Shown: piece after piece, positions 55,847-64,000 of the stretch
How positions within the stretch are numbered: position 1 is the first letter of the stretch
Layout of the letters: every line of letters starts with the position of its first letter
Origin: an uncultured Saprospiraceae bacterium
GTDB taxonomy: Bacteria; Bacteroidota; Bacteroidia; Chitinophagales; Saprospiraceae
DNA: 64,000 nucleotides
Assembly (NCBI GenBank): GCA_938015435.1
Contig: CALLPN010000006.1
Coordinates: 1 to 64,000, forward strand
Direction of reading: 5' to 3'
Notes under the pieces: model-generated
The model's input: only the letters and a program-made list of their open reading frames with translations
Told to the model about the DNA's origin: nothing
Database searches by the model: none
Position numbers and translations under genes: made by a program

Positions 55847-57022
55847 CTAGCTTATGATCATTCCTAAGCCTTTGAGGTAATGACCTTCTGTATGAAATAT
55901 ATTTATTGCATGATCAGGACCTTGGTCAAGTTGATATATTACTTGTACGCTTCGTCCAGATTCCATAGCCGCGGCTACGAGTGTATCATAGAAAAGCTGT
56001 CGTCCCACCACTTGAGAGCAAGAGAACGCGAATAGCATCCCACCTGGCTTAACATGTTGCATTGCCATGGCATTCATCCTTTTGTAAGCTTGCACTGCCG
56101 AATGCCTCTTCTTCTGACTCTTAGCGAATGCCGGAGGATCAGTAATAACGATATCATACATTTCTGGTTCATCAGTAGCGAGGTATTTCTTCACATCAGC
56201 CACTACTGATTCATGTCGATCGTTATTGAATCCATTGAGCTCTAGTAGCTTTTCTAGCTGATCGATCGCTTTACTAGAGATGTCTACAGAACTAACCTTA
56301 GTTGCTCCACCTTGTAAAGCACACAGCGAAAATCCACCTGTATAACAGTAGTTATTCATCACAGTTTTTCCAGCAGACAAGGTGCCTATGAGCTGACGAT
56401 TATTTCTTTGATCTAGAAAAAAACCTGTCTTCTGTGCAAGCTCTAGATTGGATTCATAAGAGATGCCATGTTCTTTGAATTTAACAACCTCGGGTCCTTC
56501 ATCACCAACATATCCAGTTACGACATCTTCGTATTTTTCCTTGAGGCTTCGTACAGGTTTAGTATATAGATACTTTATTACGCCCTCACCAAATTTTTTG
56601 AGGCTAGAGGCTATATAGTTGAGCTCTCTGTGCATAGCATACGTATGGCACTGTATTACGGCAGTATCTCCATATACGTCTATGATGAGTCCTGAGGCAT
56701 GATCTCCTTCACCATTGATAAGTCTATATGCGTCAGTGTTTTCATTGGGAAATCCAAGAGAATCTCTTAGATGTATCGCTCTACCAATAGTATCATCCCA
56801 ATAAGCTTCTATATCCATTTGGATGTCTTCAGTAAGTACACGCAACATGATACTAGCATCATGATAATGTGCTTGACACCTATCTATCCCTCTATGATCA
56901 CTTACAATCACACGTTCGCCTTCTTCTATTGGTTCTAGGATTTTCACTGCTCTACTGAATATCCACGGATGCTGACGCTGTATCGATATATCTCTTCCTT
57001 TGTGTAATTGTACTCTTTTCAT
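55847..57022 (-). CDS. Class I SAM-dependent rRNA methyltransferase (RlmI/RlmO type)
   Basis: A 391-residue enzyme with an N-terminal PUA-like domain (QRQHPWIFSRAV), a central RlmI-type region (AYRLINGEGDHASGLIIDVYG) and a Rossmann methyltransferase domain (QKTGFFLDQRNNR, NNYCYTGGFSLCALQGGA for SAM binding, and ITDPPAFAKSQKKR). It matches the RlmI family that makes 5-methylcytosine in 23S rRNA. The exact site is not proven from sequence. Standing alone, it is divergent from the tonB gene. Confidence 0.9.
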   Translation of the reverse strand: MKRVQLHKGRDISIQRQHPWIFSRAVKILEPIEEGERVIVSDHRGIDRCQAHYHDASIMLRVLTEDIQMDIEAYWDDTIGRAIHLRDSLGFPNENTDAYRLINGEGDHASGLIIDVYGDTAVIQCHTYAMHRELNYIASSLKKFGEGVIKYLYTKPVRSLKEKYEDVVTGYVGDEGPEVVKFKEHGISYESNLELAQKTGFFLDQRNNRQLIGTLSAGKTVMNNYCYTGGFSLCALQGGATKVSSVDISSKAIDQLEKLLELNGFNNDRHESVVADVKKYLATDEPEMYDIVITDPPAFAKSQKKRHSAVQAYKRMNAMAMQHVKPGGMLFAFSCSQVVGRQLFYDTLVAAAMESGRSVQVIYQLDQGPDHAINIFHTEGHYLKGLGMIIS

Positions 57023-57189
57023 ACTGCGAAGATCGTTAAAATATTAATGATCTCACACCATTGTAAGATAGGCTTGCATCTTAATAACGAAGCTTCATAA
57101 TTCTACTTTAGTAAAGTAAGTATAGTAGAACATTTACGGGATTGGCAAGAGTCCATTCTCAGATTTCTTAAGTCTATAAATGTAAGATT

Positions 57190-58083
57190 ATGATTCACCT
57201 AGCCCTTAACGGAAATACCGTTGCATTTACGCTCGCTCTCTTAGCGTTGTCACTTATCTTAAGTATAGTTGGTTTGAGATATTATTGGAAAAATAAACTT
57301 AGTAATGCTGTATCTAGATCTAATAATTCACCATTGAAAAACACAGGAGGATTACATGCTTTTGGAATTTGTCTTGCATTACTCATGACGATTACTCTAA
57401 TGTCTTGGACAAAAGCGGAAAGGGTAGTGCATAACTATACACCAGATCCTACCGATTATGGTGATGTAATTATTATTCCTCCAACGGTACAACTCGAAAA
57501 AAAGAAAGACCCAATACCATTGCCTCCGCCTCCAAATCCTATAATTGAGGTAGTAGAGGATCTAGACTTAATCGAAGAACCAGTAAAGATTCCAATAGAA
57601 GTTCCTATCGAGGCGGTCGTGGAGACAGGCGATGACGCATCTAATTTGCCACAGCCGGCTCCTTCTGCTCCAAGAATGGACTTGCCAGATGAAAAAATTA
57701 TTGATGTAATACCAGTCGTAACTATTGCAGAGCGGATGCCTAGATTTCCTGGATGTAATAGTGGTGATCTGAGTGAAGCTGAAAGTAAAAAATGTACAGA
57801 CGCTGAACTTTTAGATTATGTTTATGCTAATTTGAACTATCCAAAAATCGCAAGAGAAAACAATATCGAAGGAAGAGTAATTTTGCAATTTGTAATAGAT
57901 ACCAAAGGTGATATTTCGGATGTTAAAGTAGTACGAGATATCGGTGCAGTCTGCGGTGCAGCAGCGGCAAAAGTAGTAGTAGATATGGTTGAGAAAAAAG
58001 GCTTTTGGACACCTGGAAAACAGCGTCATAGATTGGTGAAGGTTAGGTATACATTACCTATTACATTCAAATTGGCGGAGTAG
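57190..58083 (+). CDS. TonB-family energy transducer
   Basis: A 297-residue protein. It has two N-terminal hydrophobic segments (about 8-30 and 54-75) instead of the single helix of classical TonB. A proline/acid-rich periplasmic stretch (IPLPPPPNPIIEVVED, VKIPIEVPIEAVVE) leads to the C-terminal domain that contacts receptor TonB boxes (MPRFPGCN, ANLNYPKIARENNIEGRVIL, VKVRYTLPITFKL). The MPRFPGC start is typical of Bacteroidota TonB domains. It could serve the receptor at 50412 with the exbB/exbD operon at 10029, but that link is inference. Confidence 0.92.
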   Translation: MIHLALNGNTVAFTLALLALSLILSIVGLRYYWKNKLSNAVSRSNNSPLKNTGGLHAFGICLALLMTITLMSWTKAERVVHNYTPDPTDYGDVIIIPPTVQLEKKKDPIPLPPPPNPIIEVVEDLDLIEEPVKIPIEVPIEAVVETGDDASNLPQPAPSAPRMDLPDEKIIDVIPVVTIAERMPRFPGCNSGDLSEAESKKCTDAELLDYVYANLNYPKIARENNIEGRVILQFVIDTKGDISDVKVVRDIGAVCGAAAAKVVVDMVEKKGFWTPGKQRHRLVKVRYTLPITFKLAE

Positions 58084-58121
58084 GTATGCCTAAAGTGAAA
58101 TGTTGATTTAATGAATTTTTT

Positions 58122-58155
58122 AGCGACGCGCTTATCACTAGCGTGTCGCTTTTTT
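58122..58155 (+). terminator. Terminator after the TonB gene
   Basis: AGCGACGCGCT (58122-58132) pairs with AGCGTGTCGCT (58140-58150, one G-T) and is followed by T5-6. Confidence 0.93.
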
Positions 58156-58456
58156 ATGGTATGGCTAATTCTCAATATCGATAGAATGGATACGCTTAGT
58201 ATAGACTCTTGAAAAACATTACTCCACATCCTTCATATCTTTTTGAGAGCTTTTTGGAAAACAAGATACGCTAAGAATTGAAGATGGAAAATAGTATCTT
58301 TTATAATGCTAGATAAGTTAAAGTGTGCAGAACATATTGCACTTTTTACCATGAATCACCTGATAGTTAATACTCTCTTCTTCAATACACATTTTCATCT
58401 TTTGAAATAACAGTATAAATTACAATTGGTTTTTTTTGAACATTTCTAACTGTAGT
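58156..58456. other. 301-bp gap between two facing terminators
   Basis: No ORF, promoter or structured element is recognised between the terminators of the convergent tonB and M36 peptidase genes. Confidence 0.5.
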
Positions 58457-58492
58457 TAAAAAAAAAGCGACCACATCAATGATGCGGCCGCT
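58457..58492 (-). terminator. Terminator of the M36 protease gene
   Basis: Read on the reverse strand, a 12-bp stem (AGCGGCCGCATC with GATGTGGTCGCT, two G-T pairs) and a 3-base loop are followed by a run of nine T. Confidence 0.93.
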
Positions 58493-58531
58493 ATTAGTTT
58501 ATGCTTTACTTAAATGAATAAGTATGTTGTT

Positions 58532-61500
58532 TTAGTTCTTCACAAACTTGCGTGTACTCAGTCCGTTTTCAGATTGCACTTGAATGAGATACATTCCTCC
58601 ATCTAAGTCAACTAAGTTGAATCCAATAGTCTGGACTTTGTTGTTAAGTTGTGCTGAAGACGTAGTAATCACTCTTCCGTCTATGCTAGTCAATTTAATT
58701 TGAACAGTCTCTGATATAGGAGACGATACATCTAAGTATAATTTAGTCTTTGCTGGGTTAGGATATACAATCATATCGTATATATCACTATTAGCATCTT
58801 TAGTATCCGTATCTAAGGTAGTATCTATTATGATGGTCGTTGGTGGATTGCATTCGATTTCCATATTATCAACAGTTCCAACGCACGTTTCTACTTCATA
58901 CAATTTGAGATCTATGAGTTCGATGTCATCTACAATCCATCCAGGGAAATCAGCATCAACTGTAGTATTATCATCAGTACCTAATCTAAAACGAACTTTG
59001 ATGTTCTCTCCTTTATAGGCTGATAAATCTAAGTAACTATCTATAAATTCGCCATTAGTACTACCTGAGAATGCTCTTAAAGATGGGATGGCAAACGTTC
59101 CGTATTGGATATCTTCGTTATATCCATTTTTAAGGAAATCAGATTCATATATCCAGCTATTGCCTCCATCAGTTGATACACTTAAAAATACGGCATCGGA
59201 CCCTTGTTCTAAATCGAATTTATGCCAAAATCTTAGTGCGGGTACTCCTTCAACATCATTAGGAACTAGATATGTAGGTGTAATCAACGCAAAATCAACT
59301 TCAGTATTAGGAGCTCCACCACCTAGTCCTCTAGTTCCATTTCTTCCTTCAGTATCGAAGAAGAAATTAAATTGATCATTGTAATCTTCAAAATCAAAAC
59401 TATTGCCAGCATTTTCTAATTCTTCTAGAAATAGCGATGCTGATTTTACATTAGTCGAAGAAGAGATATTATAAGAGAAAGGAACTTCAGCAAGATATTC
59501 CATCATACCTAGATCAAATACTATATTGTTTCCGGTAACTGTCGCAGGGAATGGGGCAGAACCTTCTACGTAGGATAGTCCTTCTTCCAGCTTTTCAGTA
59601 ACGAATACATTCACAGCATCACCAGGAACATGATTGATTGCCTTAGTATTTACAGTAAGTGTTACACCAGGCTGTAATAACTCAGCGATTTCTCTTTCTA
59701 CTTTTAGCTTTTCTATGCAAGTTGCCATTGCTGTAAAGTCTTCGGTACCGTCTCGATGATCTAAAGATGAGCCTTGATCAGCATCCATACCTAATCCTCT
59801 TCGCGCAAATACATCCCAGATGGCGCAGTGATTGGCCTTATCGTTATTAAGATCGTCTGCAAACAAAATAGCATCACGAACATCAACGTACCCTGGTCTA
59901 CAAGGCTGTAGTTTCATTCCATCAAATACTAATCTCGCTGCTATATAATTTCCTGAGTTAGTATCAGTCCATGTAGGATCTAAGCCATAAGTGTCAACTA
60001 ATGCCCAAACTAAATCCCAGCCTAAGGCTGCCATGAGCTCACCAACAGGGTGTGGAGCATAGCTGTCTCCACCTGTTGGATTCGCATCTGATACAGGCAA
60101 AGCCGTACCTACATTGATATCATTATAAGTAAGAGGACATATCGACATATCTGTAGAATAAGGGAATCTACGAATACCACCAACTGAAAAAGGACTTACG
60201 TAATTTCCTATTGGCTTTTCATCTACTCCACTGTCTCCGGCTTTGATCGAAGCTATCAATGCAATGAAGTCACTATATCCTTCTCCCATCTGCTCTCCTC
60301 TATCAGCCTCACCATCTTGATCATCGTCAAAAGTAGGAAGACATCCAGTATTATTAGGACCTCCGATTAATCTGTTAGAGATTCCATGGCCATATTCATG
60401 AGCCATAACTCCATTATCATATGATCCATCTATGAAGCTTGGTTCATCGAAAGCTGTAAATACCAAAGAGATATCTACATCAATTCCAGCGTTTATTGAA
60501 GCTTTGATCCTATTACAATCACTAAGTCTAAATGCTCTTACAGGTATCGTTACTTGACCACCAACGGCTCCTGCACCCATATTTAATAACTCTTCTCCAG
60601 TACCACCATTTACTCCTGCTACGTTACAGATAATAACACCTATAGCTCCAGCCTGCTGGGCATTAAGTGCTTTAGTCCCAAATTCACATGTTCCTCTATC
60701 TACCAAAGCGATATTGCCAGTCATAGAAGACACATTAATTGCTTGATTGCATCCTTGACTGCTAAATTGTGTTCCATCATTAATAATAACTGCTTTCCCT
60801 GCAACTGGAGCATCACCATCGTTAATTGGAAATCCCCAATCAGGGTTACCAGTTGGAACATCCGCCATTATTTCTTGTGGAGCTGTAATTGAAGCAAAAG
60901 TACTTTCTCCTGGATTATCCCATACATACATTTGCATACGTCCACTCGAACCATCACCAGGCGTACTGAAGTTAGCATTGTTAAGATTCGCATTAGTAGC
61001 ACCTGGAGTAGGGTCGTATAAATTAAAACCATCCAAAGCATGAGCATTTACCGCATCTCCGTCATTCCCTTCGTTACTATAATTCGTTTGTTGAAAATTA
61101 CCTGCAGATTCATCAAACCCTAAATGATATGTAAAATCATGTATGTAATTATTGGCATAGAATAAATTTACCTGAGCTGCATTTAAACTATTAACAGGAT
61201 CCATTGAACTATCATGAGCAAAATCAAATACAAGATCCTCTCCGCCATTAGGTTCTGTCCCAGAAGAAGAATTGGTATTGTCCAAATCTAAGTAGGCATG
61301 CACATTATTACCTCTCGTGATAGTGAATTCAGCACCATCCATACCGTTGGTATCATGCCATCCTAATGGAGATGCTATAGGGTCAGAAGGATTAACTACT
61401 AACACTTGCTCTGTTTCATTTGGACTCTCTGCTGGAAATGGATACACTCTATATGATGCACCATCTTCTAGTACAGCACTTTGTCTAGTCTTAGTCTTTT

Positions 61501-62176
61501 GGATAAAATCATTTTTACAACTATGATCTTTCGACGATGCTTTACTATGACTGTGAGTACAATACACAGTCCAGTTCGTTTTGGATAAAATCTTACCACT
61601 TTCAGCATCTACTCTGATACTCCAGTAATCAGCATTATCTTTCATATCTACGGATAGATCATATGCTTTATGTAGTTTTCCTTCGCCGTCTGCTTCATAC
61701 TTAAACGAAACTGGGATTTCACTATTAGCAAGTTCCTTTGCTGAGAAAAAAGATACACCAGTCTTGCTATCTGTTCTAAGTGCAGAGACAGATGTTTCTG
61801 TTTTGAAATGATTGGCTACTGTCTGGATAGCTTCGGCGGCACTAATATTAGAATTAGTAGATGCTACTTTAGACTTGAGATCAGAAACAAATCTATTGGC
61901 AGTAGTCATTACTTTCCCTTTTTTGCTGATAGCAATAGTCATGATCGCATTATAGACAGGGATTCCTTCGTACGTTTGAATTAAATATATAAACCCAATT
62001 CCTTTATCGTCGGTGTAAGCGTGATCTACAATAACGTTTTCTATATCACTGGCCTGAAGACCTAATTGTTCGTATGAATCAGACAGATGCTGAACTGCTT
62101 TACTGGAAATCTGGCTTTGAGCCATAATACCCACTGATAAAAAGATGCTAAAAAGCAAGCTTGTAAAAATCTTCAT
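58532..62176 (-). CDS. T9SS-secreted M36 (fungalysin-like) metalloprotease
   Basis: A 1214-residue exported zinc protease. Signal peptide to about residue 20 (SVGIMAQ), an FTP-type propeptide (about 25-190, IEDVIVDHAYTD-like and GVSFFSAKELANSE), then the M36 catalytic domain. It contains GVMAHEYGHGISNRL near residue 592 (HExxH zinc site) and a downstream glutamate in GEQMGEGYSDF. A PA-type insert (CEFGTKALNAQQAGAIGVII) precedes the active site. After it come beta-sandwich modules and a type A sorting domain (DMIVYPNPAKTKLYLDV, ending STRKFVKN). The propeptide should be removed on secretion. It is likely a surface or extracellular digestive protease. Confidence 0.94.
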   Translation of the reverse strand: MKIFTSLLFSIFLSVGIMAQSQISSKAVQHLSDSYEQLGLQASDIENVIVDHAYTDDKGIGFIYLIQTYEGIPVYNAIMTIAISKKGKVMTTANRFVSDLKSKVASTNSNISAAEAIQTVANHFKTETSVSALRTDSKTGVSFFSAKELANSEIPVSFKYEADGEGKLHKAYDLSVDMKDNADYWSIRVDAESGKILSKTNWTVYCTHSHSKASSKDHSCKNDFIQKTKTRQSAVLEDGASYRVYPFPAESPNETEQVLVVNPSDPIASPLGWHDTNGMDGAEFTITRGNNVHAYLDLDNTNSSSGTEPNGGEDLVFDFAHDSSMDPVNSLNAAQVNLFYANNYIHDFTYHLGFDESAGNFQQTNYSNEGNDGDAVNAHALDGFNLYDPTPGATNANLNNANFSTPGDGSSGRMQMYVWDNPGESTFASITAPQEIMADVPTGNPDWGFPINDGDAPVAGKAVIINDGTQFSSQGCNQAINVSSMTGNIALVDRGTCEFGTKALNAQQAGAIGVIICNVAGVNGGTGEELLNMGAGAVGGQVTIPVRAFRLSDCNRIKASINAGIDVDISLVFTAFDEPSFIDGSYDNGVMAHEYGHGISNRLIGGPNNTGCLPTFDDDQDGEADRGEQMGEGYSDFIALIASIKAGDSGVDEKPIGNYVSPFSVGGIRRFPYSTDMSICPLTYNDINVGTALPVSDANPTGGDSYAPHPVGELMAALGWDLVWALVDTYGLDPTWTDTNSGNYIAARLVFDGMKLQPCRPGYVDVRDAILFADDLNNDKANHCAIWDVFARRGLGMDADQGSSLDHRDGTEDFTAMATCIEKLKVEREIAELLQPGVTLTVNTKAINHVPGDAVNVFVTEKLEEGLSYVEGSAPFPATVTGNNIVFDLGMMEYLAEVPFSYNISSSTNVKSASLFLEELENAGNSFDFEDYNDQFNFFFDTEGRNGTRGLGGGAPNTEVDFALITPTYLVPNDVEGVPALRFWHKFDLEQGSDAVFLSVSTDGGNSWIYESDFLKNGYNEDIQYGTFAIPSLRAFSGSTNGEFIDSYLDLSAYKGENIKVRFRLGTDDNTTVDADFPGWIVDDIELIDLKLYEVETCVGTVDNMEIECNPPTTIIIDTTLDTDTKDANSDIYDMIVYPNPAKTKLYLDVSSPISETVQIKLTSIDGRVITTSSAQLNNKVQTIGFNLVDLDGGMYLIQVQSENGLSTRKFVKN

Positions 62177-62462
62177 TTAGATGCGGTTTAGTTAGTTAAT
62201 TACACATGATTAGAGTTGCACTCCTTTACGACCATTTACAAGCGTATCGAATGCGGATGGAAATTACAACAATGGTAATAATAACTGTATGTTTACTACT
62301 AATAAATTATCCGAACGGACATTTTGATGGGAGTATCATCGACCTATGTCCGTATTGCAACAGCCTATGAATTATCTTTGATTCATTAGTAAGTCTATGA
62401 GAAAGGCGTTTAGGCTTACATTTTTGTGACCATTCTATTAATATAACAGGAAAAGAAGACCA

Positions 62463-63203
62463 TTGAAAGATCAAATTCTTATAGGAAGAAATCCAGTAGT
62501 AGAGGCATTTGACTCTGGTGTAGAGTTGGAGAAAGTATATCTCAATAAAGAACTAAGGGGAGAGGTAGAAGTTACCATTAGAAAACTTTGTAAGGAGTAT
62601 GAGATACCTTTATCTAAGGTTCCAGCAGGAAAAATCAACGACCTGGCAGGAAACAAAGACCATCAGGGTGTGGTTGCGTTTATCTCTGCCGTTGAGTACC
62701 AAGATCTCGAAGATATCCTTCCATTCATTTACGAAAAGGGTGAAACCCCGCTAATACTTATGCTTGATGGTGTAAGTGACGTTCGTAATATGGGTGCTAT
62801 CGCGAGATCCGCTCACGTTATGGGCGTTCATGCGATAGTATTTTCAGCTAAAGATAGTGCACGTATTACTGAGTATGCAATCAAGAGTTCTGCAGGAGCA
62901 ATACTTAAGATTCCGCTTTGTAGAGTGAAGAACATACAAGATAGTATACGTTATATGCAGTCCTTTGGTGTACACGTAATGGCAACACACTTGGGCGCTA
63001 AGGAAACTATAAGCGAAGTAAATATGTCTATACCTATAGCGATCATAATGGGATCCGAAGATAAAGGCTTGGGACCTCATATCATGAGATTAGTGGATAC
63101 GCAAGTAATTATTCCTCAGGCCACAGATTTCGATTCGCTAAATGTATCTATTGCTACGGGTATCATCTTGTACGAAGTGGTGAGACAAAGAGCTATACAA
63201 TAA
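62463..63203 (+). CDS. rlmB: 23S rRNA (guanosine-2'-O)-methyltransferase RlmB/TrmH family
   Basis: This 246-residue SPOUT methyltransferase methylates a guanosine ribose of 23S rRNA (G2251 in E. coli numbering for RlmB). It starts with the RlmB-type ILIGRNPVVEAF and has an L30e-like substrate-binding part (LAGNKDHQGVVAFI). SPOUT motifs: LMLDGVSDVRNMGAIARSAH, IIMGSEDKGLGPHI and PQATDFDSLNVSIATGIILYE. The start is TTG 62463: an in-frame stop is about 24 bases upstream and no ATG is near. A 286-bp region upstream, separating it from the divergent protease gene, shows nothing else. TraB follows after 23 bases. Confidence 0.93.
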   Translation: MKDQILIGRNPVVEAFDSGVELEKVYLNKELRGEVEVTIRKLCKEYEIPLSKVPAGKINDLAGNKDHQGVVAFISAVEYQDLEDILPFIYEKGETPLILMLDGVSDVRNMGAIARSAHVMGVHAIVFSAKDSARITEYAIKSSAGAILKIPLCRVKNIQDSIRYMQSFGVHVMATHLGAKETISEVNMSIPIAIIMGSEDKGLGPHIMRLVDTQVIIPQATDFDSLNVSIATGIILYEVVRQRAIQ

Positions 63204-63226
63204 AGAATATTTAAAAATAATACATT

Positions 63227-64000
63227 ATGAATAAGTTTAATATGTCTGTAGCCAAAGCGTTGCTTTTTAGTTGCGCGTTATTAATTTTATCATCATGCGG
63301 ATCGAGTAAAGATGCCATGATGACAAAGGTGGGTAGTGATTATAAACCTTTAGAAAATAGCCTTCTTTGGAAAATAGAAGGAAATGGCTTGACTGCTCCC
63401 TCTTATCTTTATGGAACAATACATATGATCAAGGCAGATGATTTCTTCTTACCAAAAGGTACTATGTCTGCCATCGATGCTGCTGATAAGTTGGTATTCG
63501 AGATAGATATGAATGAGATGAGTGACATGGGGACTATGATGGGTCTGATGTCTAAAGCATTTATGAAAGACAATATGACGATAAGTGACTTGCTAAATGA
63601 AGAAGACTACAAGTTATTAGAATCGAAATTTAAAAAATTAGGATTGCCGATGATGATGCTTGAGCGTATCAAACCTGCATTCCTCACTGTATTTGCTTAT
63701 GATATAGATCCTAGTGGAATGCAAAGTGGGAGTATTAAAAGTTATGAAATGGAATTTTTCGAAATGGCGAATAATTCAAAAAAGCCAGTATCAGGCTTAG
63801 AGACTATCGAATTTCAAATGAGCGTATTCGACTCTATTTCATACGAAGATCAAGCGAAGATGTTAGTGGACGCTCTTAAGGCTGGAGATAGCGAGAATGA
63901 TGATTTTAAAGTAATGACAGATATGTATCTATCTCAGAATATCAATGCGATGGTGGAGATGATAGATGAAGATGAAGTCATGGGAAGCGAGGGAAGTAAT
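63227..64000 (+). CDS. TraB/GumN family lipoprotein (3' end outside window)
   Basis: 258 codons are visible and the frame is open at the window edge. A lipoprotein signal (LLILSSCGSS, cysteine near residue 24) precedes the TraB/GumN/tiki-type domain: SLLWKIEGNGLTAPSYLYGTIHM (GTIH motif), FFLPKGTMSAIDAADKLVFEID and, later, KPVSGLETIEFQ (GxE region). Members are thought to be metal-dependent proteases related to Tiki/EreA folds; function in bacteria is mostly unknown. The rlmB-traB order suggests an operon. The C-terminal part lies beyond the window. Confidence 0.9.
   Translation, partial: MNKFNMSVAKALLFSCALLILSSCGSSKDAMMTKVGSDYKPLENSLLWKIEGNGLTAPSYLYGTIHMIKADDFFLPKGTMSAIDAADKLVFEIDMNEMSDMGTMMGLMSKAFMKDNMTISDLLNEEDYKLLESKFKKLGLPMMMLERIKPAFLTVFAYDIDPSGMQSGSIKSYEMEFFEMANNSKKPVSGLETIEFQMSVFDSISYEDQAKMLVDALKAGDSENDDFKVMTDMYLSQNINAMVEMIDEDEVMGSEGSN

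Noticed and set aside
1-64000. CRISPR arrays, rRNA genes, prophage or toxin-antitoxin modules
   Set aside because: None was seen: no regularly spaced repeats, no rRNA-like sequence and no phage or toxin-like genes.

Overview
The window looks like a chromosomal segment of an AT-rich, free-living Bacteroidota. It most resembles the Saprospira/Lewinella side of the phylum, but that lineage is inferred from protein flavour, not computed. The evidence is type IX secretion (T9SS) C-terminal sorting domains of both kinds (type A on the proteins ending at 217 and 5940 and on the M36 protease, type B/CHU_C on the giant protein at 38556-45032), SprB-like repeats, a SusC-like TonB receptor paired with a DUF4249 lipoprotein, DUF2723, DUF5723, DUF3467 and TMEM220 proteins, TAnnTTTG-type -7 promoter elements, and little Shine-Dalgarno signal. 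Several genes can only start at TTG.

Layout. 1-6600: the tail of one T9SS cargo gene and a complete 1433-aa HYR/C-type-lectin/dockerin-like/T9SS protein, each closed by a similar terminator. The intergenic DNA holds three related decayed mobile-element pieces with terminal inverted repeats (one with a perfect 8-bp target duplication). 6600-9300: ruvX-def, rnhA (reverse), tatD and tRNA-Ser(GGA), followed by an unusual duplicated hairpin. 10029-12330: exbB / unknown membrane protein / exbD / exbD operon. 12687-14971: ECF sigma, membrane anti-sigma-like protein and exported beta-helix-like protein. 15321-24421: beta-CASP nuclease, lipoprotein plus DUF5723 barrel, lipoprotein esterase, small MBL hydrolase, rnhB plus LOG-family gene, and an unknown exported protein. 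24439-30354: LTA-synthase-like enzyme, two overlapping unknown membrane-anchored genes, thiL, a lipocalin-like lipoprotein with a probable frameshift, an RluA-type pseudouridine synthase and a 50-aa membrane micro-gene.

30880-38400: DUF2723 membrane protein, rpiB, exported M28 peptidase, an unknown small gene, an esterase, and a VOC/PhnB-like lipoprotein gene broken by two in-frame stops. 38556-45032: a 2158-aa T9SS type-B adhesin-like protein. 45173-48120: ruvB, DUF3467 gene, a 334-bp near-identical direct repeat whose second copy runs into the 3' end of ung. 48251-53603: ECF sigma, anti-sigma/beta-barrel fusion, TonB-dependent receptor and DUF4249 lipoprotein, which looks like a trans-envelope signalling and uptake operon. 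53673-64000: DUF418, TMEM220, RskA-like protein, RlmI-like methyltransferase, a TonB-family energy transducer, an M36 T9SS metalloprotease, rlmB and a truncated TraB/GumN lipoprotein gene.

The themes that tie the genes together are surface display and secretion (T9SS cargo), energised outer-membrane transport (ExbB/ExbD, TonB, receptor) and cell-surface sigma/anti-sigma signalling, embedded in ordinary housekeeping genes. No CRISPR array, rRNA, prophage or intact transposase gene was seen.
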